28,046 nucleotides of DNA, from NCBI GenBank assembly GCA_023375785.1, contig SZWC01023365.1:6107-34152 (forward strand), in the 5' to 3' direction. Below are positions 1 through 12,342 of this stretch, one piece after another; position 1 is the first letter of the stretch, and each line of letters begins with the position of its first letter. Below the pieces are notes generated by a model. It did not search any database and had not been told where the DNA came from. It worked only from the letters and a program-made list of their open reading frames with translations. The translations under genes and the position numbers were made by a program. The DNA comes from Penium margaritaceum. Taxonomy: Eukaryota; Streptophyta; Zygnematophyceae; Desmidiales; Peniaceae.

Positions 1-190
1 GGGCGGGGGGGGGGTAAGCACCACAGCGTCGTGCCTTTTCTCAGAAGAGGAATGACGCTGGCGGGGGAAGTGGCGGTGATTGGGGAAGGGACCACTCCGA
101 CGATGCATAACCTTCCGCCACACGCCAAATGTTTCGGCGGCCAGACAGAAGAAAGCTCCTCACGCCCACCGCAGCAGCCAGCTGTACTTT

Positions 191-219
191 TAGGTCCTGT
201 TAACAGCAAACAAGACCTA
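191..219. repeat. Small inverted repeat (hairpin)
   Basis: Arms taggtcctgtt and aacaagaccta pair at 10 of 11 positions around a 7-base loop. No T-run follows and there is no adjacent gene, so a role is not implied. Confidence 0.5.
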
Positions 220-240
220 TAGCGAGAAGCTTGTCCACTT

Positions 241-264
241 CGTTGCTCAGAAATCTGAGCAACG
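241..264. repeat. Perfect 10-bp hairpin
   Basis: Arms cgttgctcag and ctgagcaacg are exactly complementary with a 4-base aaat loop. It lies 21 bases after the hairpin at 191-219. Function unknown. Confidence 0.6.
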
Positions 265-663
265 ACATCTCAAAAACGGGAAAATCCTTTGATACCCCGT
301 CTTTTATAAGAGCTAGAAAAATCATCCCGACTTTGGAAATAAGTCCAATCTCCCCAAAATCAGAAAATGGATCACCATGCACCCCAACTTAGAAACTTTG
401 GTCGCCATATACCACGCGTGTCGCATTGACCTCACCATCCGCCCAATCGGTCGGGCGACTTGGTACGAAGTATGGACGATCCACGGGGTATGACAAACAC
501 AGACAGGGTAGATGACACATACTCACTCATTTTGAACGAGTTTATACGACCAAAATAGGGTCTTAGAATTTAGGTTATGTGCAAAACCTAATGAAGATTG
601 TCACAACTATGGTCGTGACAAAGCCATTCCGGTTGAAGTGGCAATTTTTTTGCTTTTGACAAA

Positions 664-688
664 CGTTGAACTTTGCAAAAGTTCAACG
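664..688. repeat. Perfect 11-bp hairpin
   Basis: Arms cgttgaacttt and aaagttcaacg are exactly complementary around a 3-base gca loop. Its outer four bases (cgtt/aacg) are the same as those of the hairpin at 241-264. C-rich sequence follows. Function unknown. Confidence 0.6.
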
Positions 689-1589
689 ACCTCCCCCCAC
701 CCCCATAGTGAACTTCCCCACCCCCCCTTGCGCTTGGACCCTCAGCATTGATGCTTAAGAATCATTCCCTTTGACAACTTCTAAAATGAACCTAAAAAAA
801 ATTACACAGTAAACACATCCATCCGCACGCAAAAAAGGAGATAATCGGCTACCACGTAGAAATAGACATAAACCGGTACCCCACCGAGTATATGGAGCAG
901 TGGCGTCACGATGCAAGGTAGATGAAGACCCAACTTTTGAAGAGAGGGCTAATGGTGGCCCAAATCTAAAATACGGAGCTGATGGTAACCCATTTTCGAA
1001 AGTCGGGGTATATGACATACATGAGTGAGGAAAGCGGGGTACCTCGCAAAGTTGAAGATCTAAAAAAACCGATGCCACATCGTAGTCCAGAATGTTAGTG
1101 CAATGAATTGAACGAGGTGCTCACCCGTTCACCATTAAGACCTCAGGTCGGGGATGAAAGGCAGTCAAAACACGTCAAACCAACAAAGTAGCCAAATGTA
1201 CTAAGAGAAAAGTCCCGTAGACTTGAAGCCTATTGATATGAAACAACAAGAATAGAGGTCAAGGTACTTCTCATGCGAACTTAAGATGCAGAGAATGCAT
1301 TCAAAGAAAATCTCCCCTAAAAAAATTGCATAAAGCGTAAAATCTCAAAACAAGGTTTTGAAACCGCATGAAACAAGAGGTATGGTTAATCGCAGGCATT
1401 TTCTACACTTCGATGGGTGTATAGGTACGTGAAAAGAAAGGTAGCTTCATAGAAGGTTACGAGGATTATTAATTGTTCATTGCTATTTAGACAATTATAC
1501 GTCTCTGAAGGGTTTCTTGTAACACCTAGTTTGCGTACACATACTACCAGACCTCCAAAACTACTTCTAAGCTCTTTCTGCACATACGA

Positions 1590-3135
1590 GACAATTGCAT
1601 ACATATACGATACACTTTTTTCTCATCCATGGGACAATCGAACGGACGAGCCCCCATCCCCCTGTCCCCCGTGTGTACGAGGTGAGTGTATAAAGGCATG
1701 TATGTGGTAAAAATCATGAATCGTACACGAGTGTATATCTTGCAACTTCCTCGAATACATCTCACACTAGTACACGGGTGCCTATTTTCAATACCCCCCT
1801 TTATACACCTTCATACACTTGTCTCATACACCTTCTCGTTTGTTAGAGGGGGTGGGGAGATGGGTCCATCGACTTTTCTTGGTCCATCCCCCCCTCCCCC
1901 CCCCCAAGTGTATGAGGTGATTGTATGACGAGGTACATGTGGTGGACGTCACAAAACGTACACAAGTGTACATCTTGCGACTTCTTGAAAATAATCTCAT
2001 GAAAGTACACTAGTGTCTTTTTAGCCCCCCCCACCCCACATACACCATCTCACACGCTCGTCTCATACAGTTTTTCATCTGGGGAGGGGGGATGGGTCCA
2101 CCGACTTCCATCGGTCCTCCCCCCCCCCTCCGAGTGTATGAGGCGAGTGTATGAGGGGTTTATGTGGCAAAAGTTGTAACATAAACACGAGTGAAGATCT
2201 CGTGACTTCTTTAAAACTCTCTTATGAGTACACTAGTGTCTTTTAAAATAACCCTCCCATAGACACTATCTCATACACTCGCCTCATACATTCTCTTATG
2301 TTTTGGAGGGGGGATGGGTCCACTGACATCGCTTGGTGCATCCCCTCCCCTCCACCCCCCTAAGTGTTTGAGGTGAGTGTATGTGAGGTTGTATGCGGTG
2401 GAAGTTGCAAAACATACACAAGTGTATTTCTCGTGAATACATGGAAATTCTCTCACGAGAGTACACTAGTGTCTGTTTTAGAACCCCCTCCCATACAACG
2501 TCTCATATACTCGTCTCAAACACTTTTGTTGGAGGGTGAGGAGGACGGGTCCGCCGACTTCTCTTGGTCTATCCCCCCCCCATCGGGTGTATGAGGCGAT
2601 TGAATGAGGGGGTGTACATGGCAAAAGTCGCATAATGTACACAATTTTACATCTCGCAACTTCCTTGAAATTCTCTTTTGAGAGTACACTAGTTTCTGTT
2701 TGTATAACCCTCTCATATTCATTGTCTCATATACTCACCTCCTACACTTGTCCCTTTTTGGTCAGGGGGATGGTTCCACCGACATCGCTCACTCCATCCC
2801 CTTCCCCCCTCCTCCCGAGTGTATGAGGTGAGTGTATGAGGGGGTGTATGTGGCAGAAATCACAAAATACACACAACTATACATATTGTGACTTCGTGGA
2901 AAATCTCTCATGGGACTACACTAGTGTCTTTTGAATACTCGTGCCACATAGATCATCTCATACACTCACCTCAAACACTTTTCAGTTAGGAACAGAATGG
3001 GGAGAAGGGTCCCTTGACTTTGCTCAATCCATCCCGCACCCCCCTTCCCCCCCCCAAGTACGAGGTAAATGTATGAGGGGGTGTATGTGGTGGAAGTTGC
3101 AAATTGATCACTAGTGTACTTCTTGTGACTTCTTT
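1590..3135. repeat. Satellite array 1, about 230-bp palindromic units
   Basis: A diverged tandem array of about 6.5 units. The landmark gggtcc (or a close variant) recurs near 1862, 2094, 2316, 2547, 2772 and 3007, a spacing of 222-235 bp; a second landmark, acactagtgtct, recurs near 2010, 2230, 2461, 2684 and 2914 with variants. Each unit carries an imperfect inverted repeat: catacactcgtctcatacac on one side and gtgtatgaggtgagtgtatg on the other, enclosing ggggggatggg and tccatcccccc. The palindromic core gtacacaagtgtac is exact at 1957-1972 and diverged elsewhere. All short open readings inside are by-products of the repeat. Confidence 0.85.
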
Positions 3136-4399
3136 GAGTTTTGTAAAAATGGTCCAAATGTTGGGGTTGTAACTGTGTGAGAACCTGGTTTACGTGCGAT
3201 TTGGTTGGAGGGGTTTGAGAATTCCCCATAACATAGAAGGGAACCTCTTGGGCACTGCTACCATGTAGCATCAGAAGAGTCCAAGCAAGTATCAAAAATA
3301 AAGCCCACAACCCTATGTGTAAGCGAGGGATGGGTTTTCGTGCACAATACACTCTCTTGATCGCGAGAAAACCATTTACAAGATACAAAGACAGCCGGTT
3401 ACTAGTAGGTAAATTACGTTCATACATGTATGACAAGGCATACACTTCATGAACAAAACAAGTCACCTTTTATTTCACCATATGTTTCAATCATGTTTGA
3501 TAAAAAATGCAAAACATTTTTTATGCAAAAAAAATAAACAAGTATCCATCATGAAACTTCTATGAACGTTCTTAAGATGTACACCATAACATGAGTGCAC
3601 ATTTGGAGGGTGATTTGCCATAAGTACATAATGTAATGATTTTGAGAGAGATAATGCACAAGAGAAAACACAAATCAGATTGCAAAATAGGAAGTAGAAC
3701 TCATGAAACTAAAGAACCCAAAATTAGGATAACAATATTCTACGTGTGATAAACTTGGGATGTCCCATGAGTTGAAGCAGGTTTGAATTTGTGTCAATAT
3801 TTCATGAATTAGATTCCTATATGCTACGCTCTTTATTTCATAAATCGAAAGACAAGGCTTTCCAATTTTTTCTCACAATAATCCATGGTGGTTTCAATCA
3901 TTTTATACAAGCAAAAGAAAGATAAGATCTCCCTATATATCTTGTAACATAAGGGCTTTTATTTAAATCACACATGCACGTCATGGTTGTCAATTTGATT
4001 TGCTTGTGTCAAATGCATGTAAACTTAGGTTTGTATGGTGAGAACCTTATGTTGTTATCGGGCATAGACACAAACGTTACTCAAAATTAGTTTGTTCACA
4101 TGATACTACACCAAAAGCTTTCCAAATTATTTCTCATACAGACAGAATATGTATGAAATTTTGGCTTTCACAATGAGGAAGGTCAATCAAACCCAACAGT
4201 TACATAGTGAAAAAGGCTTTCATACATACTCATATAGAATTTCACTTGTAGAGAAAGTGTATTTTTATCATCAACGTTTGCAAAGCGTGGCATCAAGTGA
4301 TTATAATTCTGTCTTGTGGCACTTTGTTTTTGTTAATGAGGAATGTGTGGCAAATAAAAGCTTTGCCATTCTAAGTGCCTCTTTTGACCCCGGTCTTGA
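3136..4399. other. AT-rich non-coding stretch
   Basis: Follows directly after the satellite. AT-rich, with A-runs near 3526 and no domain-like reading. The 166-residue minus-strand reading at 2966-3466 starts in this stretch but ends inside the satellite and has repeat-derived composition at its end, so it is not called as a gene. Confidence 0.5.
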
Positions 4400-5045
4400 T
4401 ACAAAGTACAGCCTGCCTATTTTGTGGTCATGCTTGTCTATTTCATGGCACGTCCTAGTACATATAAAAAAAACAATCATTAAAGTGGTGTATTCTCTAA
4501 TTCCTATAAGAAACTTGTTCATGGTGATGGTGGAGGGAACCTACTAAATCAAAGAGATTTATTCACTAGTTTTGAGGCAAATAAGGGCAAACAAGATAAT
4601 ATCAATGACCAAAACTAACCATGTTATGCGTAATCCATGAAACGTTTGTTAACTATAATAACTCAAGTTTAAGAAACCAACGGAGGCTACATGAATGATA
4701 AATCACAAATCAACCATAAGGGATTTCCTGAAATCAAAAACTACTCCAAAGGAAATTTCATTTGTGAATAGACAAAAGGATATTCTAATGAATGCAACCA
4801 CACATGGTTGTCCCTTGATTTAATCCACTCTTCATGAAACTTACAGTCAAATTCTATGTTAAGTAACAACGAAGATAGTAGTCTGAAGCATAGCCCCCTC
4901 TTTAATAAAAACATAAACTCAAAAACATAATTCTTCCTAAAAATTGCTTGAACATGCATTTCAAAAGTGAGTACCTGTGTTTCACAAAAATTTCTTGTCT
5001 GATCATGTAGGTGCATGGCACTTCCATTGTTTATTGAATCAATTT
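4400..5045 (-). repeat. Dispersed repeat, copy 1 (inverted relative to 14640-15230)
   Basis: The reverse complement of this stretch aligns along most of its length with 14640-15230. Conserved blocks include acaaccatgtgtgg, ttcacaaatg followed by aatttcctttg, aaatcccttatggttgattt, tacgcataacatgg, ttatttgcctcaa and gtgccatgaaat. The match fades outside about 4400 and 5045. By eye, identity is roughly two thirds to three quarters with several small indels. Readings in both copies are broken by stops in the conserved orientation, so this is most likely an old non-coding or decayed transposon fragment of unknown class. Confidence 0.75.
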
Positions 5046-8000
5046 TTTTGAAGAAATTACGTTACCAATGTAGTACTTCATACGTGAATTACCCTAAAAA
5101 CATTGTGGTTTAGCCTTAACGTGACAGTTTCTTAGATTTCACATATAGAAAGAAACCAATTCCTATGCAATGGTTGACAATTTCTCCAAGAAAAAGCATT
5201 CAAATGTTATTGACCAAAAACCAAACCATGTGTGAACTAATGTTATCACATTTCAAACCTATGTCAAATAAAATGTCTTCATTATGGAGAAAGGCATCAA
5301 CCAAGAGCGATGAATCGTGCAGTAGTATTCTACGCCTATCACATAAAATTCTTAGCAAGCCAAACACGGCATGTGGACCCTAATAAGGTGAAGTGTGACA
5401 AGGAACAATCAAATGAGAAATATCAACAATGTACCATTGAATCGTTTGTACTGTTTTCGGATACCTTGTGTCTTTTCACATCACTAACATGATTTTTGCA
5501 CACACAAAACACTTAGAGATTGAACCCGACTATTGGTGAAAGAAGAGAATCCCATGATCTGTTAACCCATAACTTACGAGATTCTTAAACATTTGGGAAA
5601 TCTTGCATAGGAGTGAAACAAGCAAAAATCTACAGTCTTCCTAAATGGCTTTATGCACCATATGTTGCAATTGTTTCACAAGATCCTAAGGGGAGTAGAA
5701 ATGTGGCAAACACATGTGATGTCATCAATGCACCATTTATTTATGGAACGATGTTTTTGTTATGCATTTTTGATAAATAGCGTGACATTGAATGTCTCTT
5801 GATACAAAATGTAAGTTTATCATATGTATGAGTGAGCTTTGACATAACACCCGCTTCAACGCATATACAACCCAAGGTGGCTCAAACCCCCATCCATCTC
5901 AACATCTTCACCCTCCATCAAGCTACGCTCCAATGTTGCCCACACCAACCATTGACAAACCCCCATTGTAAGACCTCGCATGACGCCATAAGTTAGATCT
6001 AAGTGAAAGGGCTTCCATGCTCCTCACAACGATGTCAAACTACCAAAGTGGATGCCTCTTTTCTCTCTAGGTCTTCATCTCAATTCAATATCATTATGTT
6101 ATCCATCCATGAGCCATCAAGCTACTTGCTATCCCCAATAATCGCATCTCAACTGTGAAGAGCCCCCGAATGAGAAGAAAACAACAACCTTTATACATGG
6201 TTTTACCTTAAGACGAAAGGGTGCTTGTATAATCAGTGTTTGTATAATAGTTACACAGTGGGACATAAAAATACATTGTTGGTCAACATAGTTGTGTTGA
6301 AACATGTACGAGGCCAAGGTGGGTGTGATGAAGATGGATGGTAATCCATGTATTCCCATGAAAAAAAGGACCTCCTTGCCATTTTTTAACAAACAAAGCA
6401 ATTCAACAGTTGAATCTTATGGCTATTGAACACTAGCTTCTAACATTGACATCCTTCCATGCATTCGTTAAGGAAGAACGATTGCATGGTGAGCTTCCCC
6501 AAGTGCATTATGAGTGTATTAAAATAAGCAAAAGAGTCAAAGTAGTTGAGCTGAGTTAATGAAAAGCCTATCCTTCAGAAAAAGGTTTCAACTTCGTTCG
6601 ATTGTGGATGTGTAAAATGAGCCCACATACGAATACGTTGAAGTTTGCTACACATGTTCAAAAAGAGAGATGGCTACTAGTCCTAGCGACTTGAGTGTAA
6701 CTTTCACTACCACAAGGGATAGTGCATGGGGAAAGAAAAAGGTAAAGGACATGGTTCCAAGGAATATGGAAATTGTGGCCAAGGAGAGCATTACATTGAA
6801 AAAGAATGACAATAAATTTACTGTTATTATGTTTAAAATGAGGATGAAATGTGCTCATCGATCACTTTTTAGTAGGAGTGATGCCATGGATAATTTTTTG
6901 TGTCACTCTTCATATTTCCTTAGAAGGTTGTAAGGGTCTTCTTTACACATGGCTTTACATCCATTCATTATCAAGACCATTCCCTCCCTCATGTATGGCC
7001 AATTGCCTAACTCGTGAAACTTTGTATGAACAAGTGAATTAGAGAGTGAATAAACTAGTGAACATGGATGGTTTGTAGAATCTACTAAATATCTCATAGA
7101 GCCCATTATTGGTATCATTCTATGCAAGGAATGTACATCTGCGCTTTGCTGACATGCATTCATGTGGTTGTTTGTGAAAATGTTTCACATGAAGGAATAA
7201 CATTTTTGATACATTGATGAACAAGTTCGTGAATCTAAGGTGATTAACCATATCTCCCCTCCTTCTCCTTTCACTTCACTTGTGGAGGGTTACATTTTGT
7301 TTTGACTGTTAGTCACAATATAACTAACAGATTTTATGTTATTCTCTTTGTGAAATACATTATATGAGGTCATGTTCTATTTCCATAGTAAGAATACAGT
7401 GGACGTTCGAGCTTTTGTTCCCTCCATGTAGGTGTTTGATTATGTGTACAATTTAAAAGCATTGATAAGTTATATATGTATGGTTCAAGGTTAACTTTAT
7501 TCTAATTGAAATGGGCACATGCGATCCATTGGATATGAAACAATTGTCTTGGAAGATTTACCACAGACCTCCTTTTGCTTCTTATAAAACATTTTAGTAC
7601 CGCGGGTTCAGAGATCACCGTTGCAAAACCCCCTATCCCTCAGCAATGGATGTGAGGTAGCCCCACATTAGGTTTTTATCACGAGAAACCCTGTATTCAC
7701 TTTTCTTATCATAAGAAGTCTTGTTGGACGTTCTTGGGTACATTATTTTGGTACAAAAACCCCAAATTGAAGTGGTGTTTGGAGTTGACACGATGTACCA
7801 TGTCCGGGAAGTGGACTGCCTTTAAGTTAAGACAATTTCTAGTCATTTTGCTTCATCATTGGTGTACACAGTTTGCTAAGGCTATAAGAAGAAATTATGC
7901 TACCAACGTTTTTACATTGAGAGAATCCGCTAAAGTTGTTGAATGTAAGAAATTGGAAAATAACCATGTACATATCAAGGTTCTTTGCGACAAACACTCC

Positions 8001-8903
8001 GACCGACTGTAGGGTTACCCAAGACCTAATTTTGGAAGTCAGGGCTCATAAAGTTCCAAATACAAAACTTAGGTTGAATGGGAATCGGATTTTCCACGAG
8101 AAACGTCCCGAGGTACCCCATTCCAAAAGTGTGAAAGCTATATCCGCCTCAAGCTTCGGATTTTGACCTCCTTTCACCTTGTGTTACTCTTTTTCATCGC
8201 AAGAAGCAACGTCCTAAACAATTTGATTCTAGGATGCCCCGCAGCCAAATTGTCTATCACAAGGAACCTTGCCAGATACTTCGTCATTTTATATTTTTGT
8301 CTATTTTATGACTTCAAAGATTATCTTAATGACAAAATGTATGAAATTGCTTTTCTTATTTTTGCGTAGACAAGATAGTGTTCAAACACGATGAAGTAAA
8401 TGATGCCTTCTTGTATGAAGCGAAAAAATGAAGACAAACACCAACTAATTGGAGGGGGGCACGTTGTTAAAAACAAACAACCAAACATTACGAAAACAAC
8501 ACCTGGTCGTCGTTTGCTTTTCGAACTGGAGTATATGATTTGTTCCAAACACAAGAAGGAAAACGCTTAAACCCATAATGAAACAAGCAAAACACGTCAA
8601 ATTCCCATTGCTTACACGAGGTAAACTGTGATGGCATAGAATACTCCGGGTGTCAGGGCCTTCTGTCAACATGATGTAACTCACAGGTGAGAACGAGGCT
8701 TATCGTGACCAAAAAATACAGTCTACGCTTATTGATGTCAAAAAGGGAAGTCAAAACGACATGTGATCAATTTATTCGCGAGTGGGGGTTTGGCGATATT
8801 ACTCTCCAAACTTCGGGTTGTTCAATATTGAGGGGTGGGGTGGCTGGGAATTCTTTCCAAATTTTCGAACGATGTACCTCATAAACTTTTCCTTTGCTTC
8901 TTC
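5046..8903. other. AT-rich non-coding stretch
   Basis: About 3.9 kb of AT-rich sequence. Readings are at most about 90 residues, are not adjacent in a way that suggests exons, and show no motif I recognise. The reading at 6670-6933 (87 residues, lysine-rich) vaguely recalls the N-terminus of BED-finger hAT proteins but lacks the finger cysteines, so it is not called. No RNA gene or regulatory site can be supported. Confidence 0.5.
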
Positions 8904-9595
8904 GACAAAGTTATGATCCGCCCCCTTTATGTGAGGTTGTCTCGTAATGCACCCTAAGGGGAGTTTTATGTCATTACTATCCCTATTTTTTTCTTTTTAA
9001 GTATAAATTGGCCACACTTCCAAAATTTTGACTTTCATAAGCCACTTGTTCTATTGTTACAACTGAAAGTGCCCCTAGGGGTGTTTTGTAACAATTAGAT
9101 TGTCCATTTTGTCTTTTCGTTTTGTTTTATCTCATTATTAAATTACGTTTTTTCGTCACTATCGATGACATCTAGTCCACGTGGACATTTCATGTGTGGA
9201 AACCAATGAAACCGCATTGCAAGCGTTGTCTTTTTGTGGTGGTGCTTCCCTCCGAATAATATGACTATTCTACTTAAAGTCAAACTGGAACATGTTTTTC
9301 CCACAACTATTCACTTCCTCTAGAACAAACCATTCGCACAAAAACAAAGTTTTGTCTGATCACGTTCTGTTCACAATGTTGTACATGCTTTCTTTCAAAA
9401 TAAGAAACATTATTTGCATTCCCCACCCAGGGGGGTATATGACAATGAAACCGTGAACACCGCGTTGAAAGTCTACATTTTGTTTATGTAGTTTACCTGT
9501 AGATGCTCATGGAAATCAAAACCATCACCAGTGGCATCTGGGAATTGTATCTTGCCTCTGTGGAGTATTGTGTTGCTTAAATACGAATTCCGTCG
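8904..9595 (+). repeat. Long direct repeat, copy 1
   Basis: Aligns in the same orientation with 12388-13045. Shared blocks are aaagttatgat.cgcccccttta, acttccaaaattt, cataagccac, gtacccctag versus gtgcccctag, ttttgtaac, ttgtccattctgtctt versus its close variant, gtccacgtgg.catttcatgt, tggtggtgcttccct, attcacaatgttgt.catgctt, and tcagtggcatc near the end. The match starts at the aaagttatgat block and is lost after the aattccgt block near 9590. Minus-strand readings are shared in part, but the differences change amino acids freely, so there is no sign of a maintained protein. Confidence 0.8.
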
Positions 9596-10433
9596 CACTT
9601 GTAAATTAATTTTTCTGAAGGATAAATTTATACGAAGTCCCTTGTTTGACCCCCCTCTTGGCCCGGTATCACGCCTGCCTTATGTTGTCATTAGTTAATG
9701 TTGTAGGTGGTCCTCATCAAGCAAAAAGGTTTATAGTCGAAGCGCATGGTTCTCAGACGGCTCTCTGAAACTTGTCCATTACCATGGTGGTGACATGTTG
9801 CCAAAAGAAATAGTTATGCTTAGAAGCGTTTCGACAAATTGTTCAGTGTGAGCCCTTTGGGAAAGTTGCACGAGCATTGTGAGAGCGGAGTGCACAAGTA
9901 CGTTGTCTCGAGATTCGATAATCGAGGTTATGATAGGACGAATCACTAGCCATCTAGGCAATTAGCGAAGGAATGAGAGGCCAGGTTTGGAGGAGGGTGG
10001 ATGACAATGGACTCATCAAAGAAAACCGAAAGGTCTCACTACAAACAAACCGACGGGAACTCAACAAGTTTAATCACGGATGTTGGTATCTTCTTCCTGA
10101 TTCGAGGCTCGTTATTTAAGGTTGTTTTTCTTAAGCTGCAACACTGTTCCAAAATTGTCATGAAGGATCTTTTATCCTACTCGGCCACGTATGGTTGTCT
10201 TACGATTTGCTGTGCACTTGTTCCGACCCTTCGATCGGCTCACATGAGTGGCAATCGTTAGGGTAGCAGTCTTCAACATAGATGCCAATCCAAACGCGGC
10301 ATAAACTAGACATTCAGACTAGTCCATGGCATTTTCCTGGCATGCACCTTCAAAACATGTCCCTGCCCTTGTCACAATTTTCGCTTGTAAGTCTACGTAG
10401 GTGCGAGGCGCAAAAAGTGCAACTCGAAAATAG
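9596..10433. other. Non-coding spacer between direct repeat and TIR element
   Basis: No recognisable gene. Open readings of 60-99 residues are present on both strands but show no family pattern; the 99-residue reading at 10282-10581 runs into the left terminal inverted repeat and is therefore an artefact of the element. Confidence 0.5.
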
Positions 10434-10966
10434 GTCATTTTTTTTCTTTCGCCATGTTTTTGAGGATCCTTTGAAAACTGGTCGCGGCTCAGAGTCTCGA
10501 TCTATATGGGCCATAAGGTGTTGCTCGCTATCAGATTTGGCCATAATTGGCCACGCTTCGCAGCCTCCCTTACTATTTTAGCCATATTCAAGCGCGTGCC
10601 GGCTCCCCCTTTTAAATATGGCCATGAAGACGCCCAATGGAAAAAGGATCTCGCGAGAGAGAGACATTGACAAAATGAGCCCCGTAACCACTCAGTGAAC
10701 TCCTAAAGCCATTCCCTATATTGATAGCTCCAAACATAGACATGACAGGCAAAATATTGACCTTCTAGCAAACTCCAAGAAATAAAGAAGTACAAGCACA
10801 ATGATAAGGAAAATGAAACTTTAATAAGAATTTTGAGGGAAGAAAAAGCATCTTTATTACTATAATAGGTGATTGAAATCGAAACATGATTACTCGACCT
10901 CATAAGGTTCGAAAACTTGATAATTTAATATTATTGTATAAATAAAATAAAAAATGTCTTCAATAA
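10434..10966 (+). repeat. Left terminal inverted repeat
   Basis: Pairs with 11835-12342. Strongly matching blocks include aactgg.cgcggctc, tcgctatcagatttggccat, gcagcctcccttat/act, agccatattcaagcgcg, ggccatgaagacg, attgacaaaa, ggcaaaatatt.accttcta, ctccaagaaataaagaag, caatgataaggaaaatga and aaaaagcatct. The outer third is GC-richer than the inner third. It contains ggccat motifs at 10509, 10539 and 10620, with variants at 10549 and 10580. The palindrome tctcgcgaga lies near 10650. Confidence 0.85.
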
Positions 10967-11834
10967 ATAAAAACAACTTGATTCTATATCCTTTCATACA
11001 TTTATTTGAGTTTCATTTGTCTTTTCATGACTTTTTGGCTTTCATCTAGAAAACAGTATAATGAATACCCATTAAATCACATAATCTTGTATTGTAAATG
11101 AAATTGAATTGTAATGTCTTCATTAAAATTTAAGAAAACTAAATCAAAATTTTTTTATGCATCGGAATTTACGTGATAATTATAACAATAAGCATATTCA
11201 GAGGCATAACTAATGCTTAAAATGGTGATCATGTAAAATACTCGATAATTAAACACTCATCTAAAAGTTTCAATGATTTTTCACTTTTTATGTGGCAATA
11301 ATTGTTAAGTAAACGCAATGTTCTTATCTTACCATGAAAACACGTAGCCATATAATTTTGTTAAATAATATATTCCTTGAATAAATAAGAACTGTTCATA
11401 AGTTGGAAACAGTGAGATATTCCAGAAAACGTCTTGAATTATGTTGCAATTTAATCATAGAATATATTTTTCTTAAGAAAACCTTTCAAAAAATTCTTGC
11501 ATTTCATTAATTCTCTAGTGTTTAAAGACCTTGATTAGCCATACATATTAAATCATTGAATAATTTTTTGTCTAAAAACAGAATCATGTTTGGAACTGTG
11601 GATAAAAATTAAATTAATTATTTTATAATCACCTGATTTGGAGTTTTTTATGATTTGAAATATTTTTAACTCTGAAATGTTAAATTGATATCTATTTTTC
11701 CTTAAATCTCAGTTGAATATCCTGGTTGTATTTGAAGTTGTTTTTATCTCTATGTGATACGTAAGCATTTTATATAAGAATTTGTTTTTTGAAAAATCGA
11801 ATCGTATCTTAAATTAGAATTGTCATGATGTTTT
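10967..11834. other. AT-rich core of the TIR element
   Basis: About 870 bp with very low GC, long A and T runs and no open reading of note. The two halves do not pair convincingly with each other, so the palindrome ends at its edges. Nothing else is visible. Confidence 0.6.
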
Positions 11835-12342
11835 TCATTTTGGACATTTTTTTCTTCATTTTATCATTCTGTAAATGGCGAGTATTTATATTTCGATTTA
11901 AATCACCTTGTTCTTGTTATTAAGATGCTTTTTATTCCCTTAAATTTCTTAATGTAGTGTCATTTTCCTTATCATTGTGGTTGTGCTTCTTTATTTCTTG
12001 GAGCGTGCTAGAAGGTTAATATTTTGCCTTTCATATGCATGTTTGGAATTCAAAATATTTCGAATGATTTTAGGAGTTTGCCGAGTGATTACGGTGCTTC
12101 TTTTGTCAATATCGCTCTCTCGTGTGATCCTTTCTCCGTCAGCCGTCTTCATGGCCACATTTGAAAGGAGGGGCCAGCGCGCGCTTGAATATGGCTAAAA
12201 CAATAAGGGAGGCTGCGGAGCGCGATCTATTATGGCCAAATCTGATAGCGAGCGACACTTTATGGCCAATATAGACGACGAGCCCGAGCCGCGGCCAGTT
12301 TTTGAAGAATGCTCAAGAACATGTCCAAACTAAAAAAAGGAC
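11835..12342 (-). repeat. Right terminal inverted repeat
   Basis: Reverse-complement partner of 10434-10966, in the same block order with small indels. The 73-residue plus-strand reading at 11977-12198 is made entirely of this repeat and is not a gene. Confidence 0.85.

Larger units (their letters stand above)
1..1589. other. Non-coding stretch, no gene seen
   Basis: The region opens with a G-run at the window edge and has short C-runs near 693-728. Open readings on both strands are short, of mixed composition and match no family I recognise; the longest, about 107 residues on the minus strand at 755-1078, has no domain-like pattern. Three small hairpins are listed separately. I see no splice-framed exons, RNA gene or promoter that I can support. 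Confidence 0.6.
10434..12342. mobile_element. Long-TIR element without transposase (non-autonomous DNA transposon candidate)
   Basis: A 1.9 kb unit bounded by inverted copies of the same sequence, about 533 bp on the left and 508 bp on the right, enclosing about 870 bp of very AT-rich sequence. There is no reading of useful length and no transposase motif inside. Outer ends are gtcatttttttt on the left and aaaaaaaggac on the right. Flanks cgaaaatag and gggaaatag agree at 7 of 9 positions but are offset by two bases from the right end, so a 9-bp target duplication is only a possibility. Long TIRs with 9-bp duplications are typical of Mutator-like elements; a foldback element is the alternative. 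The family assignment is inference, the inverted structure is seen directly. Confidence 0.8.

Noticed and set aside
1590..3135. CRISPR-like array
   Set aside because: The units are about 230 bp and repeated along their whole length, with no short repeat and unique spacer pattern and no cas genes; the context is eukaryotic.
1386..3466. Several readings of 60-166 residues on both strands
   Set aside because: They follow the satellite periodicity or start just beside it, overlap one another on opposite strands and have no domain pattern.
4149..4547. 132-residue plus-strand reading
   Set aside because: Partly overlaps the dispersed repeat in the opposite orientation and shows no family motif; the second copy does not keep this frame open.
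6670..6933. Possible BED-finger protein start
   Set aside because: Only a loose resemblance; the zinc-binding Cys and His pattern is absent.
10640..10665. tctcgcgaga palindrome as a promoter element
   Set aside because: It lies in a transposon TIR, is not conserved in the other arm, and no transcript is evident.
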